Part shown: positions 45,022 to 55,200 of the stretch, piece by piece | Layout: every line of letters begins with the position of its first letter | Numbering within the stretch: position 1 is the first letter of the stretch | NCBI GenBank assembly: GCA_050747525.1 | Contig: JBOGOC010000043.1 | Span: 18,694 to 82,693, forward strand | Length of the DNA: 64,000 nt | Source of the DNA: JBOGOC01 sp050747525 | GTDB lineage: Bacteria > Acidobacteriota > Polarisedimenticolia > JACPZX01 > DASXTC01 | Direction of reading: 5' to 3' | The notes under the pieces: generated by a model | What the model was told of the DNA's origin: nothing | Database searches by the model: none | What the model saw: the letters and a program-made list of their open reading frames with translations, nothing else | Program-made: the position numbers and the translations under genes

Positions 45022-46218
45022 AGGCGCAAGACGGGCAGGCAACTACACTGCGGCGGGGGCGGCGTCCATGGACGTAACGGAATCGAAACTGAACGGGCGT
45101 TACCAGCGGCTGCAGGACTTCCGCCACCGGCACGCCATGGCGGAGATAGCGATCTTCTTCGCCGCTGGGTTCCTCTTCGACATCCTGACCCTCTCCCGCA
45201 TCGACGACGTCGTGACGCTCGTCCAGCAAGGTGTCTACCTGGTCCTGCTGGGGGCGCTCATGATCATGGACGAGCGCTACCGGGCGGGCCTCGGGGCGCC
45301 GCCGCGATGGCTGGCGAAGGCGTGGCGGTTCTCCGAAGACGCGATCCACTTCCTCTTCGGTAGCATGCTGAGCGCGTTCACGATCTTCTACCTGAAGAGC
45401 AGCTCGGGGTTCTCTTCCATCCTGTTCATGTCGATCCTGGGCGCGCTCCTGGTCGCCAACGAGCTGCCCCGCGTTCGCGAGCGCGGACCGGTCGTCCGCT
45501 TCGCGCTCCTCAGCCTCTGCGTGACCTCGTACGGTGCCCTGCTCCTGCCGGTCGTCCTGGGTTCCATCAGGACGTGGATGTTCGTCGCGGCGGTCCTCCT
45601 GGCGTGCGGGGCGATCGCGTGGTGCGTGCGGGCTCTTTCCCGCTGGACCGGCGATGCTCCGTCGGTGCACCGGCGCGTGGCGAGACCGGCCCTGGGGATG
45701 CAGGCGATCCTGCTCGTGGCGTACTTCGCGGGAGCGATCCCGCCCGTGCCGCTGTCGGCGCAGTTCATCGGGATCTACCACGAGGTCATCCCTCCCGCTG
45801 CACAGGAAACGACCGAAGGCGGCGACCCGCCTGCGGGCCGGACGTATGAGCTCAGGCACGAGCGGCCCTGGTGGAAGACGTGGCACAAAGGCGATCAGGA
45901 CTTCGCCGCGCGGCCGGGCGACGTCGTGCACTGCTTCGCGCGCATCTTCGCGCCCAGGGGTTTCCGGGATGCCATCTACATCCACTGGTTGTGGAAGGGG
46001 CAGAACGGCTGGCAGGACCAGGGGCGTGCCCAGCTCGACATCATCGGTGGCCGGGGGGCGGGCTTCCGCGTCTTCGGGACGAAGAAGAACTACCAGCCCG
46101 GCCGGTGGCGCGTGGAGATCGAGACGGACGACGGCCGTGACATCGGCATCATCGATTTCGACCTCTTCGAAAATCTCTCCTCGGGGGAGCGGACCTTCTT
46201 CGTCGACCGGCAATGACC
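45005..46218 (+). repeat. Duplicated segment carrying DUF2914, copy 2
   Basis: Matches 36394-37631. The leader GGAATCGGCTGAAGG and the later AACTACA and GGGCGGCG pieces are shared with copy 1, but with small deletions. Similarity ends at the stop codon. Confidence 0.85.
45068..46216 (+). CDS. DUF2914 membrane protein, copy 2
   Basis: A 382-residue near-copy of the protein at 36478, full length and undamaged, about nine in ten residues identical by eye. Changes are spread along it (for example HHGDQ to HKGDQ, WRWQGPEGGW to WLWKGQNGW). The reading frame is kept, so it appears under selection. It is flanked on both sides by truncated genes. GGGGGCGGCG precedes ATG 45068, as in copy 1. Confidence 0.82.
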   Translation: MDVTESKLNGRYQRLQDFRHRHAMAEIAIFFAAGFLFDILTLSRIDDVVTLVQQGVYLVLLGALMIMDERYRAGLGAPPRWLAKAWRFSEDAIHFLFGSMLSAFTIFYLKSSSGFSSILFMSILGALLVANELPRVRERGPVVRFALLSLCVTSYGALLLPVVLGSIRTWMFVAAVLLACGAIAWCVRALSRWTGDAPSVHRRVARPALGMQAILLVAYFAGAIPPVPLSAQFIGIYHEVIPPAAQETTEGGDPPAGRTYELRHERPWWKTWHKGDQDFAARPGDVVHCFARIFAPRGFRDAIYIHWLWKGQNGWQDQGRAQLDIIGGRGAGFRVFGTKKNYQPGRWRVEIETDDGRDIGIIDFDLFENLSSGERTFFVDRQ

Positions 46219-46235
46219 CGCGTTCGTGCCGCGTC

Positions 46236-46372
46236 TCAGGGGTTCTCCCTCTCGTAACGCAGCGTGCCTGCCACGTAGGTGGCCTGCACCGCACGGTCGT
46301 CGCCGAGCGTCATCTGGATGAAGAGCGCCTCGTGGATGTCGTTCGCGAACTGCATGCGGTATTCGATGAGGG
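46236..46372 (-). pseudogene. 3' fragment of an unidentified minus-strand gene
   Basis: The minus strand reads PPLIEYRMQFANDIHEALF, continuing IQMTLGDDRAVQATYVAG and ending LRYERENP at a TGA (46238-46236). The residues look like coding sequence, but I do not recognise the family. An in-frame stop lies just upstream, near 46383, and no start codon fits. It meets the exonuclease fragment at about 46370, head to head. Confidence 0.5.
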
Positions 46373-46629
46373 GTGGACCGCCGCCGCAAGATCATCTACG
46401 ACGAGACTGCATCCAGAAGAAGTACGGAGTGGGACCGTCGCTGATTCCCGACCTCCTGGCCCTGGTGGGAGATCCGCAGGACGGCTATCCGGGGATCACC
46501 GGCATCGGACGCGCCACCGCGGCGCGGCTGCTGAACCGGTACGGGCCGATCGAGCGGTTTCCGCCCGATGTGCTGGGCGAGAACAGGACGCTGGCCATCC
46601 GATTCAAGGATCTGGCGACGTTGCGCGTC
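46373..46629 (+). pseudogene. Fragment of the 5'-3' exonuclease gene
   Basis: Similar to 34277-34534 of the intact gene: DRRRKIIYDE, then after a one-base loss near 46405, QKKYGVGPSLIPDLLAL, GDPQDGYPGITGIGRATAARLL and RYGPIERFPPDVLGE. It has lost the nuclease metal site and ends where the FG-GAP gene on the other strand begins. Not functional. Confidence 0.75.
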
Positions 46630-46658
46630 GGGCGCTTCCCGCCTGAGCATCTGACGCC

Positions 46659-48149
46659 TCAGAGGCACGCCCCCGTGTTTCGCGGAACGCCCGACGAGCC
46701 GGCCCCGAAGGTGCCGGTCCCGCAGGCGTTCGACGCCCGGATGAGGTAGTAGAAGCCGGTCCCCGGCGCGGGGACCGTGGCGTCGGTCAGAAACCTCGCC
46801 GGCGCGTCGTTCGCGAGGCAGGCTTCCGCGGCTCCCGACCCTGGAGGGAGCTGCGACAGCATCCCGCGCATGACGTCGTGGCGGGCGCCGCTTCCCGACC
46901 CGGCGACGGCGCTGTTCCATTCGAGCTGGGTGCCGAAACGGAACCGCACGCCGCTCACCTCGCGCGGGACGACGAACGCCGTCCCGTCGGCGGGGGCGCA
47001 GTCGAGCTCGTCGCGCATGCCGTCGCGGTCATCGTCCGAATAGTTCGCATCGCTCAGGTGGAGGACGATCTTCCCGTCCCTCTGGGTGGCCGAAAGGACG
47101 TCTTTGTCCCCGTCGTCGTCCACGTCCGCCGCGAAGACCGAACAGGCGCCCATGGCGGCCGTGGAGATCGCGCGCTCGGTCCACGACGGGGGCGAGCAGC
47201 CGTCGTTCTCGTACCACGCGATCGTGTCGTCGTCGAACGATGCGGACAGGATGTCCATGTCGGCATCGCCGTCGAGGTCCGCGGCGTGGACGCCCATGGC
47301 GAAAACGGCGGTCGTCGAAACGACGTGCGTGGTCCAGCCGGGCGGCAGGGCGCCGTCGTTCTGGTACCAGAGGATCAAGTTCCCCCCCTGGTTGGACGCG
47401 ACGACGTCCGGGTCGCCATCGCGGTCCGCGTCCATGATGGCGCTGCTGTGCGCCCCCAGCACGTCGGCGGCGGAGCGGAACTTGAAGGTCGGGGGGGAGC
47501 CGCCGTCGTTCTCAAACCAGGCGGAACCGGAGACGACGTCCACGTCGCCGTCCTGGTCCAGGTCGGCGGCTTCGAGGGAGGTGCCGCCCCCCATCGAGAG
47601 GAATCTCTCCACCCAGAAGCTGCCATCGGCGATCCGGTTCTCGTACCAGGTGATTTGGCCGTCCCAGCCCGAGACGGCGATGCCGTCGTTGTCGCCGTCG
47701 CCGTCCAGGTCCGCCGCCCACACGTCCTCAGGAAGACGGACCGTGTAGCCGATCGGCTCGGTCGTCCAGGCCTGCGCGTCGCCGCCGTTGTCGTACCACG
47801 CGATCTCATCGCGGTTGAACGCCGCGGAGAAGAAATCGATGTCGGCGTCGCCATCCACGCGGACGGCGACGGTCCCCAGGGCTCCGTCGGCGAACTCGGT
47901 GAGGACGTGCTCCTCCCAGGGGCCGGGCGGAAGGCCGCCGTCGTTCTCGTACCAGGCGATCCTGCCGCTGTAGTTGGCCGCGTAGACATCCAGGTCCCCG
48001 TCCTGGTCGATGTCCTCCGAGCGGACCTCCATCGGCAGCAGGCCGTTGATCTGGGAGATGAGCTGCTGGGTGGAGAAAGTGGGCGGCGCGGCGGAGATGG
48101 CGGAGCCCGCGGAAACGAAAACGGCGATCGTCCACGCGCGCTTCACCAT
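46659..48149 (-). CDS. Secreted FG-GAP/VCBS repeat protein
   Basis: A 496-residue protein with signal peptide (AWTIAVFVSAGSAISA). About seven FG-GAP/VCBS repeats follow, each with an aspartate loop and IAWYEN strand (DIDQDGDLDVYAANYSG; DLDGDGDNDGIAVS; DLDQDGDVDVVSGS; DADRDGDPDVVAS; DVDDDGDKDVLSAT), giving a calcium-binding propeller. The last 100 residues are the shared FN3-like module (HDVMRGMLSQLP, then GFYYLIRASNACGTG). AAGGAGG lies six bases before ATG 48149. Confidence 0.85.
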   Translation of the reverse strand: MVKRAWTIAVFVSAGSAISAAPPTFSTQQLISQINGLLPMEVRSEDIDQDGDLDVYAANYSGRIAWYENDGGLPPGPWEEHVLTEFADGALGTVAVRVDGDADIDFFSAAFNRDEIAWYDNGGDAQAWTTEPIGYTVRLPEDVWAADLDGDGDNDGIAVSGWDGQITWYENRIADGSFWVERFLSMGGGTSLEAADLDQDGDVDVVSGSAWFENDGGSPPTFKFRSAADVLGAHSSAIMDADRDGDPDVVASNQGGNLILWYQNDGALPPGWTTHVVSTTAVFAMGVHAADLDGDADMDILSASFDDDTIAWYENDGCSPPSWTERAISTAAMGACSVFAADVDDDGDKDVLSATQRDGKIVLHLSDANYSDDDRDGMRDELDCAPADGTAFVVPREVSGVRFRFGTQLEWNSAVAGSGSGARHDVMRGMLSQLPPGSGAAEACLANDAPARFLTDATVPAPGTGFYYLIRASNACGTGTFGAGSSGVPRNTGACL

Positions 48150-48215
48150 GAATGCCTCCTTACGACAGTCTGACTCGACAGGCGGGCGGGACTCGGTGAT
48201 TCATGTCACGAAGCC

Positions 48216-50276
48216 TCATGGCGCCGGGGACTGTCGATATTTCTCGAACCACGCCAGGATGTGGGCCACCTTGGCAATCAGCTGGCTCGGGCGGCTGATC
48301 AGAGCGTGAGACGCGTCGGGCACGCGCACCAGGGCGGTGTCCACCTTGCGCAGCTTGAGCGCCTCGTAGAACTGCTCGGCTTCCGAGATGGGGGTGCGAT
48401 AGTCCTCCTCGCCCGTCAGAAGCATGGTCGGTGTCTTGACGTTGCCCACCAGGGACAGCGGCGAGCGGCGCAGGTACTCCTGGGGGCTTTCCCAGGGTGG
48501 CGAGGCGAACCAGTAGCGGGTGAAGAAGCTGGGCTGGTCCGAGACGAGCACGAAGCTGTGCCAGTTGATGACCGGCTTGGCGGAAACCGCGGCGCGGAAG
48601 CGATCGGTCTTGCCGACGATCCAGGCGGTCAGGACGCCGCCTCCGCTGCCGCCGGTGACGAAGAGATTCCCGGCATCGACGTATCCACGCGCCACCACGG
48701 CGTCCACGACGCTCATGAGATCGTCATAGTCGTTTCCGGGATAGGCGTGATGAATGAGATTGCCGAACTCCTCCCCATAGCTCGTCGATCCGCGAGGGTT
48801 GGAATAGAGGACCACGTACCCGGCAGCAGCGAACAGCTGGAGCTCGGCCGCCCAGCGGTCGCCATAGTCGGCGAAGGGGCCGCCGTGGATCTCGAGAATG
48901 AGTGGGTATTTTTTGGCCGGGTCAAAGTCCGGTGGCTTGACGATCCAGCTCTGGATGCGACGCCGATCGTGGGAGGACTCGGTCCAGATCTCCTCTACCG
49001 TCGAGAGCCGCTTGCCGGTGAGCAGGTCGTCGTTGAGCTGCGTCAGGATGGCCGTCTTCCGGCCGGTGCCGGCGACCGCCACCTCCGGTGGCCGATCGGG
49101 CCGCGTCCACGTGTAGGCGAAGCGGTCTCCCATGGCCATCGTGTAGGTGCCGCCGGAGTAGGGGCGGCCCAGGTCGCCGCCCCCGAGATCGGATGCCAGG
49201 ATCTCGGGTTTCGCGCCGCTCTGGCCGGAGCCATCGGCCGGCACCCAGCCGATCTTGCCGTTTCCGTGATCGGAGGTCGCGAAGTAGATGCGCCTGCCGT
49301 CACGGCTCCAGGTCGGCTGCTCGATGTCGCGGTCGTAGCCGTCTGTCAGTGGACGCGCGCCGCTGCCGTCACGATTCATGAGATAAAGGCGCGTGACCTG
49401 GTAGCCCTGGTAGCGGTCGTCGAATCCGAGGTAGGCGATCGAGCGGCCGTCGGGAGAGACGGCCGGCGACGCGTCGGGGCCGCGGCGGTCGGTCAGCGGG
49501 CGGATGGCGCCATCGGCGACCGCGACCTCGTAAATCTCCGAGTCGACAGGCTCGTTCTCCCAGTCCTGCCGCCGGTTGGCCGAGACGATGAGGAACTTGC
49601 CGTCGGGGGTCCACGCTGGCCGCCCGTCGTGATGGAACGAGCCCGAGGTGAGCTGGCGCGGCGTGCCGCCCTCGGCGGGCACCACGAACAGCTGGCTGTA
49701 CCCCTCCTCCAGATAGCCTTCGCCGTCGGCACGGTAGATGAGGTGGGTGACGACGCGAGGTGGCTTGGCCCACTCGGCGCCCTCGGGTTTCTCGGGCATC
49801 CTGGCCAGGGGCTGCGGCTTTTCCGGCACAAGCATCGAGAAGGCGATCGATCGCCCGTCCGGGGACCAGGCCACGCCATTCGGGGCCCGCAGAAGCTGGG
49901 CCAGCTGGGTGGTGACGCCGGTGTCCATCCAGCGCACATAGATCTGCACCGAGCTTCCCTCGCGCGCCGCATAGGCGAGGCGGCGGCCGTCGGGCGACCA
50001 GCGCGGTGCGAACTCGCCCTCGCCGGAGGTGAGCGGGCGGTGGTCACCGCCGTCGGAATCGATCAGCCACAGGTGCGATCGCCGCCGATCCTTCATCACG
50101 TCCATCGAGTTGCGGACGTAGGCGATGCGACGGCCGTCGGGTGAGATCTGCGGGTCGGACGCCCATTCCAGACCGAAGATGTCCATGGGCTGCAGGCTGT
50201 CGGCGGCCCCTGAGGCCGGAGCGGCGAGCAGGGTGGCCAGGATCGGGAGGACGAGGAGCCGTCGGGCAGGATTCAT
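48216..50276 (-). CDS. S9 family prolyl oligopeptidase-like peptidase
   Basis: A 686-residue exported serine peptidase. Signal peptide LLVLPILATLLAAPASGA. An N-terminal PD40 propeller (SPDGRRIAYV; WSPDGRRLAYAA) gates the active site. The C-terminal hydrolase has the nucleophile elbow VTGGSGGG with Ser544, the acid in LLTGEEDYRTP and the His in PDASHALISRP. This pattern fits dipeptidyl or acylaminoacyl peptidases, which take short peptides. ATG 50276 has GGAG upstream; a frame reaching 50321 adds no signal sequence. Confidence 0.9.
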   Translation of the reverse strand: MNPARRLLVLPILATLLAAPASGAADSLQPMDIFGLEWASDPQISPDGRRIAYVRNSMDVMKDRRRSHLWLIDSDGGDHRPLTSGEGEFAPRWSPDGRRLAYAAREGSSVQIYVRWMDTGVTTQLAQLLRAPNGVAWSPDGRSIAFSMLVPEKPQPLARMPEKPEGAEWAKPPRVVTHLIYRADGEGYLEEGYSQLFVVPAEGGTPRQLTSGSFHHDGRPAWTPDGKFLIVSANRRQDWENEPVDSEIYEVAVADGAIRPLTDRRGPDASPAVSPDGRSIAYLGFDDRYQGYQVTRLYLMNRDGSGARPLTDGYDRDIEQPTWSRDGRRIYFATSDHGNGKIGWVPADGSGQSGAKPEILASDLGGGDLGRPYSGGTYTMAMGDRFAYTWTRPDRPPEVAVAGTGRKTAILTQLNDDLLTGKRLSTVEEIWTESSHDRRRIQSWIVKPPDFDPAKKYPLILEIHGGPFADYGDRWAAELQLFAAAGYVVLYSNPRGSTSYGEEFGNLIHHAYPGNDYDDLMSVVDAVVARGYVDAGNLFVTGGSGGGVLTAWIVGKTDRFRAAVSAKPVINWHSFVLVSDQPSFFTRYWFASPPWESPQEYLRRSPLSLVGNVKTPTMLLTGEEDYRTPISEAEQFYEALKLRKVDTALVRVPDASHALISRPSQLIAKVAHILAWFEKYRQSPAP

Positions 50277-50349
50277 GATGTCTCCGTGGACGCGGCGAAG
50301 GCGCCGGCCCACAGCGTACACGAAGTGTGGCGCCCTGCCGAGGAAGGGC

Positions 50350-52128
50350 TCAGTTGCAGAGGCCGGCGTCGAAGGTGTAGCTCAGCGAATAGGGAAGGCA
50401 CTCGAATCCCGGAGCGCCCAGACCCCGCACGCGGACGTAGACCGTGTAGTCATCCTGTCCCGGGCACTCGCCATCCAGCCAGATGAAAACGGTGCCGGAG
50501 GTTCCTTGCGCCACCGTGAGGCAGGTGGAGAAGGAGCCGCAGCCGCCGTTGTTCAGGCAGACTTCGTAGGTGCCTGCCCCGGTGGGGACGGTCAGGGTGG
50601 CCTTGAACTGGTAATCCTCGTCGAAGGAGAACGCGCCGCAGCCGCACGAGCTGTCGCTCTCCGTGGCCAGAATCCTGTAATAGTCGAGGTCGCCCTGGGG
50701 GTAGACGGTCATGGACGAGCCATAACTCGCTGTCTGGTCGCTTCCCACACCGTTGAGAACGCGGAACGAGGCGCAGGTGGAGTTCGCCTCGAACCCATCG
50801 GCGAAAGACCCGTTGTCCACGGTGCCGTCGCAGTTGTCGTCGATGTTGTTGCACGTCTCCATGCCCGGGGTTCCCGGGGTGCAGGTCAGCGGGGCGCCGT
50901 TGCTGCACTGGTTCACGGTATTCAGGCACGCTCCGAGACCGCACGTCTGGGTGCCGGGATTGACGTTGGTGCAGGCGCCGGCCGTGGTCCCCGTGCAGGT
51001 GGCGAGATTGGGGTCCTGGCAGTTGGCGTGACAGGTGATCGTCGTCGGGCCGGCCACCGTCTGCGCGGCGCATTCCTGGGCCTGCGTGAGGCAGGCGCCG
51101 GCGCCGTTGCACGTGGTGTCCGTGGAGGCGAGGTCGGCTTTGCGGCGGCAGCTGTCGCCGCTCCAGGAGTGATAGAACCCGACACACCCCAGGGCAGGGC
51201 ATTCCGCATCCGGATCCTGCCCGGACGGGATCAGACTGCACGTGCCCTCGGCGCCCGAGAGGTCGCAGGCGCTGCAGACTCCGGCGCAGCCGCTGTTGCA
51301 GCAGACCGCGTCCGCGCAGGGAAGTCCCTGATCGCAGTCGCTCGGCTCGTCGCACGAGCCCCCCTGCGCCACGTCGGTGAGACACACCGCGGCGTCGCAA
51401 TGGGCGGAGGCGTCGCAGTCCGGATCGTCGGCACAGGCATCGTTGCAGAGCGCGGCCTGGTTCGCCGGCTGGCTCGCCCCCGCCGTGCAGTGGACCGACG
51501 GATAGAGGCCGCAGGTCTGGCTCACCAGGCCCGCGCACCCGGAATCGTCCGCCACCTGATTGGAGGAACACTGGTTGGAGACGCAGACGCCGTCCAACCG
51601 GCCCCCCTGGCAGGAAGACTGATCGTCGCAGGCGGAAGGGTCGGCGAAGGCTCCGCAGTCCAGGGCGGTGGCGCAGCAGACCCCCGAGGCGCAGCAGTAG
51701 CCGTTGTCGCAGTGCCCGCTGGTGCAATCGTCGTCCGAGGAGCAGACACTGCCGTCCAGCTGGTCAGGCAGGCAGACACCGGCGGAGCAGAACTCGTTGC
51801 TGTCGCAGAAGGGAACGGTCGTGCAGGGAGGATGGACACTGTAATAGAAGATCTGGCCGGCGGGAGGACTATCGAGCCAGAGAGCCCCTACGGTCGTGCC
51901 GAGCAGATGCGCCGGCACATCGACGTCCACGGGGGACGTCGCGCGGTAGACGCGGAAAAGAGGAGAGCCGCCGGTCCAGTCGAGCCGGACTTCACCCGGT
52001 GACACGCCGTAGACGACGGTCAGGTCGACTCCATCGTCCTCGGCTGCTGCCGACGCCCCCACCGCAATCAGCAGGAGGCAGGCCACGGCCCCCCACCGTA
52101 ACGGACAGACCCTGCCGCCTCCCGTCAC
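50350..52128 (-). CDS. Secreted Cys-rich protein with MopE motif
   Basis: A 592-residue exported protein. After a signal peptide (VACLLLIAVGASA), an FN3-like piece (VRLDWTGGSPLFRVYRATS) stands at the N-terminus instead of the C-terminus. A long Cys-rich region follows with Dickkopf/EGF-like spacing (CSSDDDCTSGHCDNGYCC). A MopE-like CNNIDDNCDGTVDNG is found near 435, and then a beta-sandwich of about 120 residues (FKATLTVPTGAGTYEVCLNN). It is probably a surface or extracellular protein held by disulfides. The start is GTG 52128 behind GGGGGG; a CGTCACT box lies 15 nt upstream but lacks the second half of the promoter-like element. Confidence 0.75.
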   Translation of the reverse strand: MTGGGRVCPLRWGAVACLLLIAVGASAAAEDDGVDLTVVYGVSPGEVRLDWTGGSPLFRVYRATSPVDVDVPAHLLGTTVGALWLDSPPAGQIFYYSVHPPCTTVPFCDSNEFCSAGVCLPDQLDGSVCSSDDDCTSGHCDNGYCCASGVCCATALDCGAFADPSACDDQSSCQGGRLDGVCVSNQCSSNQVADDSGCAGLVSQTCGLYPSVHCTAGASQPANQAALCNDACADDPDCDASAHCDAAVCLTDVAQGGSCDEPSDCDQGLPCADAVCCNSGCAGVCSACDLSGAEGTCSLIPSGQDPDAECPALGCVGFYHSWSGDSCRRKADLASTDTTCNGAGACLTQAQECAAQTVAGPTTITCHANCQDPNLATCTGTTAGACTNVNPGTQTCGLGACLNTVNQCSNGAPLTCTPGTPGMETCNNIDDNCDGTVDNGSFADGFEANSTCASFRVLNGVGSDQTASYGSSMTVYPQGDLDYYRILATESDSSCGCGAFSFDEDYQFKATLTVPTGAGTYEVCLNNGGCGSFSTCLTVAQGTSGTVFIWLDGECPGQDDYTVYVRVRGLGAPGFECLPYSLSYTFDAGLCN

Positions 52129-52220
52129 GATCCCCCCTGGAAAGTGACGATAAATCTACGAGGATGTTGAACCGGGGACAAGCAGGAAATGATGGACGTG
52201 CCGGAGCCGAGCCCGGCAGC

Positions 52221-55200
52221 TCAGGACGGATCGCAGTCGTCGCCGAGGCCGTCCATGTCCGTGTCGGTCTGGGACGGGTTGAAGGTCTCGGGGCAGTTGT
52301 CGCAGACGTCGCCGAAGCCGTCGGCGTCGAAGTCGGATTGCGACGGGTTCCTGAACGCCGGGCAGGAGTCATAGGGGTCCTCGGTCCCGTCGCCGTCGGC
52401 GTCGCGCTCGAGGACGGGGCAGGCGAACGGTCGAGGGGCGGTCGTTCCTGCCGAGCTGCGACCCAGCACGCTCTCGCCGGAGAGCCCGCACCGCGAGGCG
52501 ACGAAGTAATAGAGGATCGAGCCGAAGCGCGGCGTGGCGTCCTCGAATGCCATCGGCCCATCCACTCCTCCCGTCAGGCACTGCTGGTTGTAGGCGAAGG
52601 GAAGCCCGGCCATGCTGTAGCCCCGGTAGACGTTGTACGAGGGGACGCCGGCCACCGGGTCCCACGCGAGCTGGGTCGTGACGGCATGCGTCAGCCGTAG
52701 CGTTGCGCCGACTTCAGGCGGCGGCGGATTGGCGAAATCCATCGGCGAGCAGTCGCAGGCGTCTCCCGCACCATCGGCATCGGCGTCGCACTGCTGGTCG
52801 GGGGTTCCCGGCACCCCGTCGCAGTCCGACGGCGGGTTGAACGCGTCGGGGCAGTCGTCGGCACAGTCGTCCGCGCCGTCGCCGTCGCTGTCTGCGGTCT
52901 CATCGACGATCCCATCGCAGTCGTCGTCGAGGCTGTTGCACGCCTCGGGTCCGGGGCCGGCCTCGCGCAGGCAGACGAGCCCGCCGCTTGCGCACGTAAG
53001 CGTCCCCTCGTTGCAGACACCCGGCTCCCCCGTCGTGCACGCGGCCCCGCCTCCCGGGTCGCCTTCATCCACCAGACCGTTGCAGTTCTCGTCCAGCCCG
53101 TTGCACATCTCGGGCTGTCCAGCGAGTCCGTCGTTCACGGCGAAATCGCAATCGTCGTCGATGTCGTTGCACAGCTCCGGGAGGCCGGGGCGCCGCGCCG
53201 GGTTGGCGTCGTCGCACTCCTCGCAGACATCCCCGGGGAACGGCCAGCAGTCGATGGAGCAGACGGCCGCGGAGTCGCCGTCCGCGTCGGGGCAGGGCAG
53301 CGCCAACCGCGTATGGACGGTGCTGCTGTTGTCGGCAGGTATCGCATCGAACGGTTCCGCATCCACGCTGATCGTGTTGCTCACGGTGAGGGAGGGGAGC
53401 GTCGGGTTCACGTCGATGGTGATGGTGACGGACTGGGCGACGGGGAGCGTGCCGAGATCGCAGGTGACGGTTCCGGCTGACTCCGAGCAGGTGCCGAGGG
53501 TCGTCGCCGCGGCGGTGAAGGACACCTCAGCCGGGAGGATGTCCGTGACGATCGTGCTGGTGGCGGCGTCGGGGCCGTTGTTCATCACGGTGGCCGTGTA
53601 TCGCAGGTTTGCGCCGATCACGGCGGGACTGGGGTTGGCGATGATGAAGACCTCGAGGTCGGCAGTGGAGACAGGTCCGGCGCTCAGAACGACGGCCGTG
53701 GCTCCGTACGATACGTGCCAGGCCGGCCCGCCGGGGATCGGGTCGCCGGTCACGGTGGTGAAGGTGCCTGTGCGCGCGGCGCTCGTGGTCATGATGGTGA
53801 AGGCGTCGCCGCTGACCGGGACGAAGCCGTCGATGAGAGAGACCTCGAGTGTGCCGTTCAGCGCGGCGGTGAGGGTCCCGATGCGATCGTGCTGGGAGCC
53901 GGGGACGAGCCCGCCGACTTCGACCTCGTAGACTCCCGAGAGCGACTGCGTGTAGTTGCCCGGGATCAGGAGGCTCCCCGGGGAGAGCCCGGGGCCGGCT
54001 GTGCCGTCGTTGTCCACGTTTCCCGTGATCGTTCCGTTCCCTTCCAGACGCCCGGCCACGATGTCGATCCCCAGGGGGGCCTCGATCGAGCCTCCCGCCA
54101 GACGCGTCGTCCCCGCGGTCTGCATGTAGGGGCGGCTGAAGCTCAGCGTGCCCGTCTGGGCCTCGACGACTCCGTTGTTCACGAAATCGATGCCGACACT
54201 CGTCGTGCCCCCGGTCGATGCCTTGCGGAATGTCCCGCTGTTGTGGAAAGAGCCCGTTGCTCCGCCCCCTTGAGCGAGGCCGGCGTTGGTGTGGTGGCTC
54301 CACGTCCCGTCGCTCTGGATGGCGGCTCCGTTGCTCAGCAGGAGGTTGCCGGCGGATGTGAAGGAGGTATCGCCGACCGTGAGGGGCCTCTGGATGAGAT
54401 CCTTGGGAGCGCCTCCCGACAGAGTCAGCGTCCCCTGGACCGTCAGTGCGCCGGCCCCCGAGATGGTCCCCGACGACCACGAGGCGTCTCCGGCCACGGT
54501 GGCGGCGTCCGAGCCTGCGAGCGTTCCGGACGCGATGGTGAGGCCCGGGATCGACACCGCCTCCCCGCTGTTGAGCGTGAAGGACCCGCCGTTGAGAGTG
54601 AGAAGCCCGGGGCCGATGATGGTCGAGGCCGCGTTGAAGGTCACCGTCCCGGTGCTGGCGGTCCGTGTCACGTCGTAGGAGCCATTGACGCTGACGGTGC
54701 CCGAGGCGAAGGTCACCCGGTCCCCCGAGATGCTCGAAGTGGAGGAGAGCGTCTGGGTCCCGCCGGCGAAGCTGAGCGTCGCCCCGGGGGAGATGGTCAG
54801 CGCCGAGTTGTGCGTGGCGTCGGCCGTGAAGGAGAGGGTCCCGGTCTGGACCTCGACGGCGCCGTTGCCGGTATAGGGAACGCCGATGGAGGAGGTCCCC
54901 GTGCCGGACTTCCTCAAGGTTCCCTCGTTGACGAAAGAGGGAGCGGCCCCCCCCGCGAACACGATCACGGAATTCGACGAGAAACTCCAGGTCCCGTTGC
55001 TCTGGATGACGGCGCCGCTGCTCAGCTGGAGGATGCCGTCGGACGTGAAGGAGGTATCGCCGACCGTGAGGGACCTCTGGGTAAGGGCCCCCCTCCACAG
55101 GGTCAGCGTCCCCAGGACCGCCAGAGTGCCGGTCCCCGCAATGCCCCCTGTGAGCCACGAGGCGTTTCCGGTCACGGTGACGTCGTCCGAGCCTGCGAGC

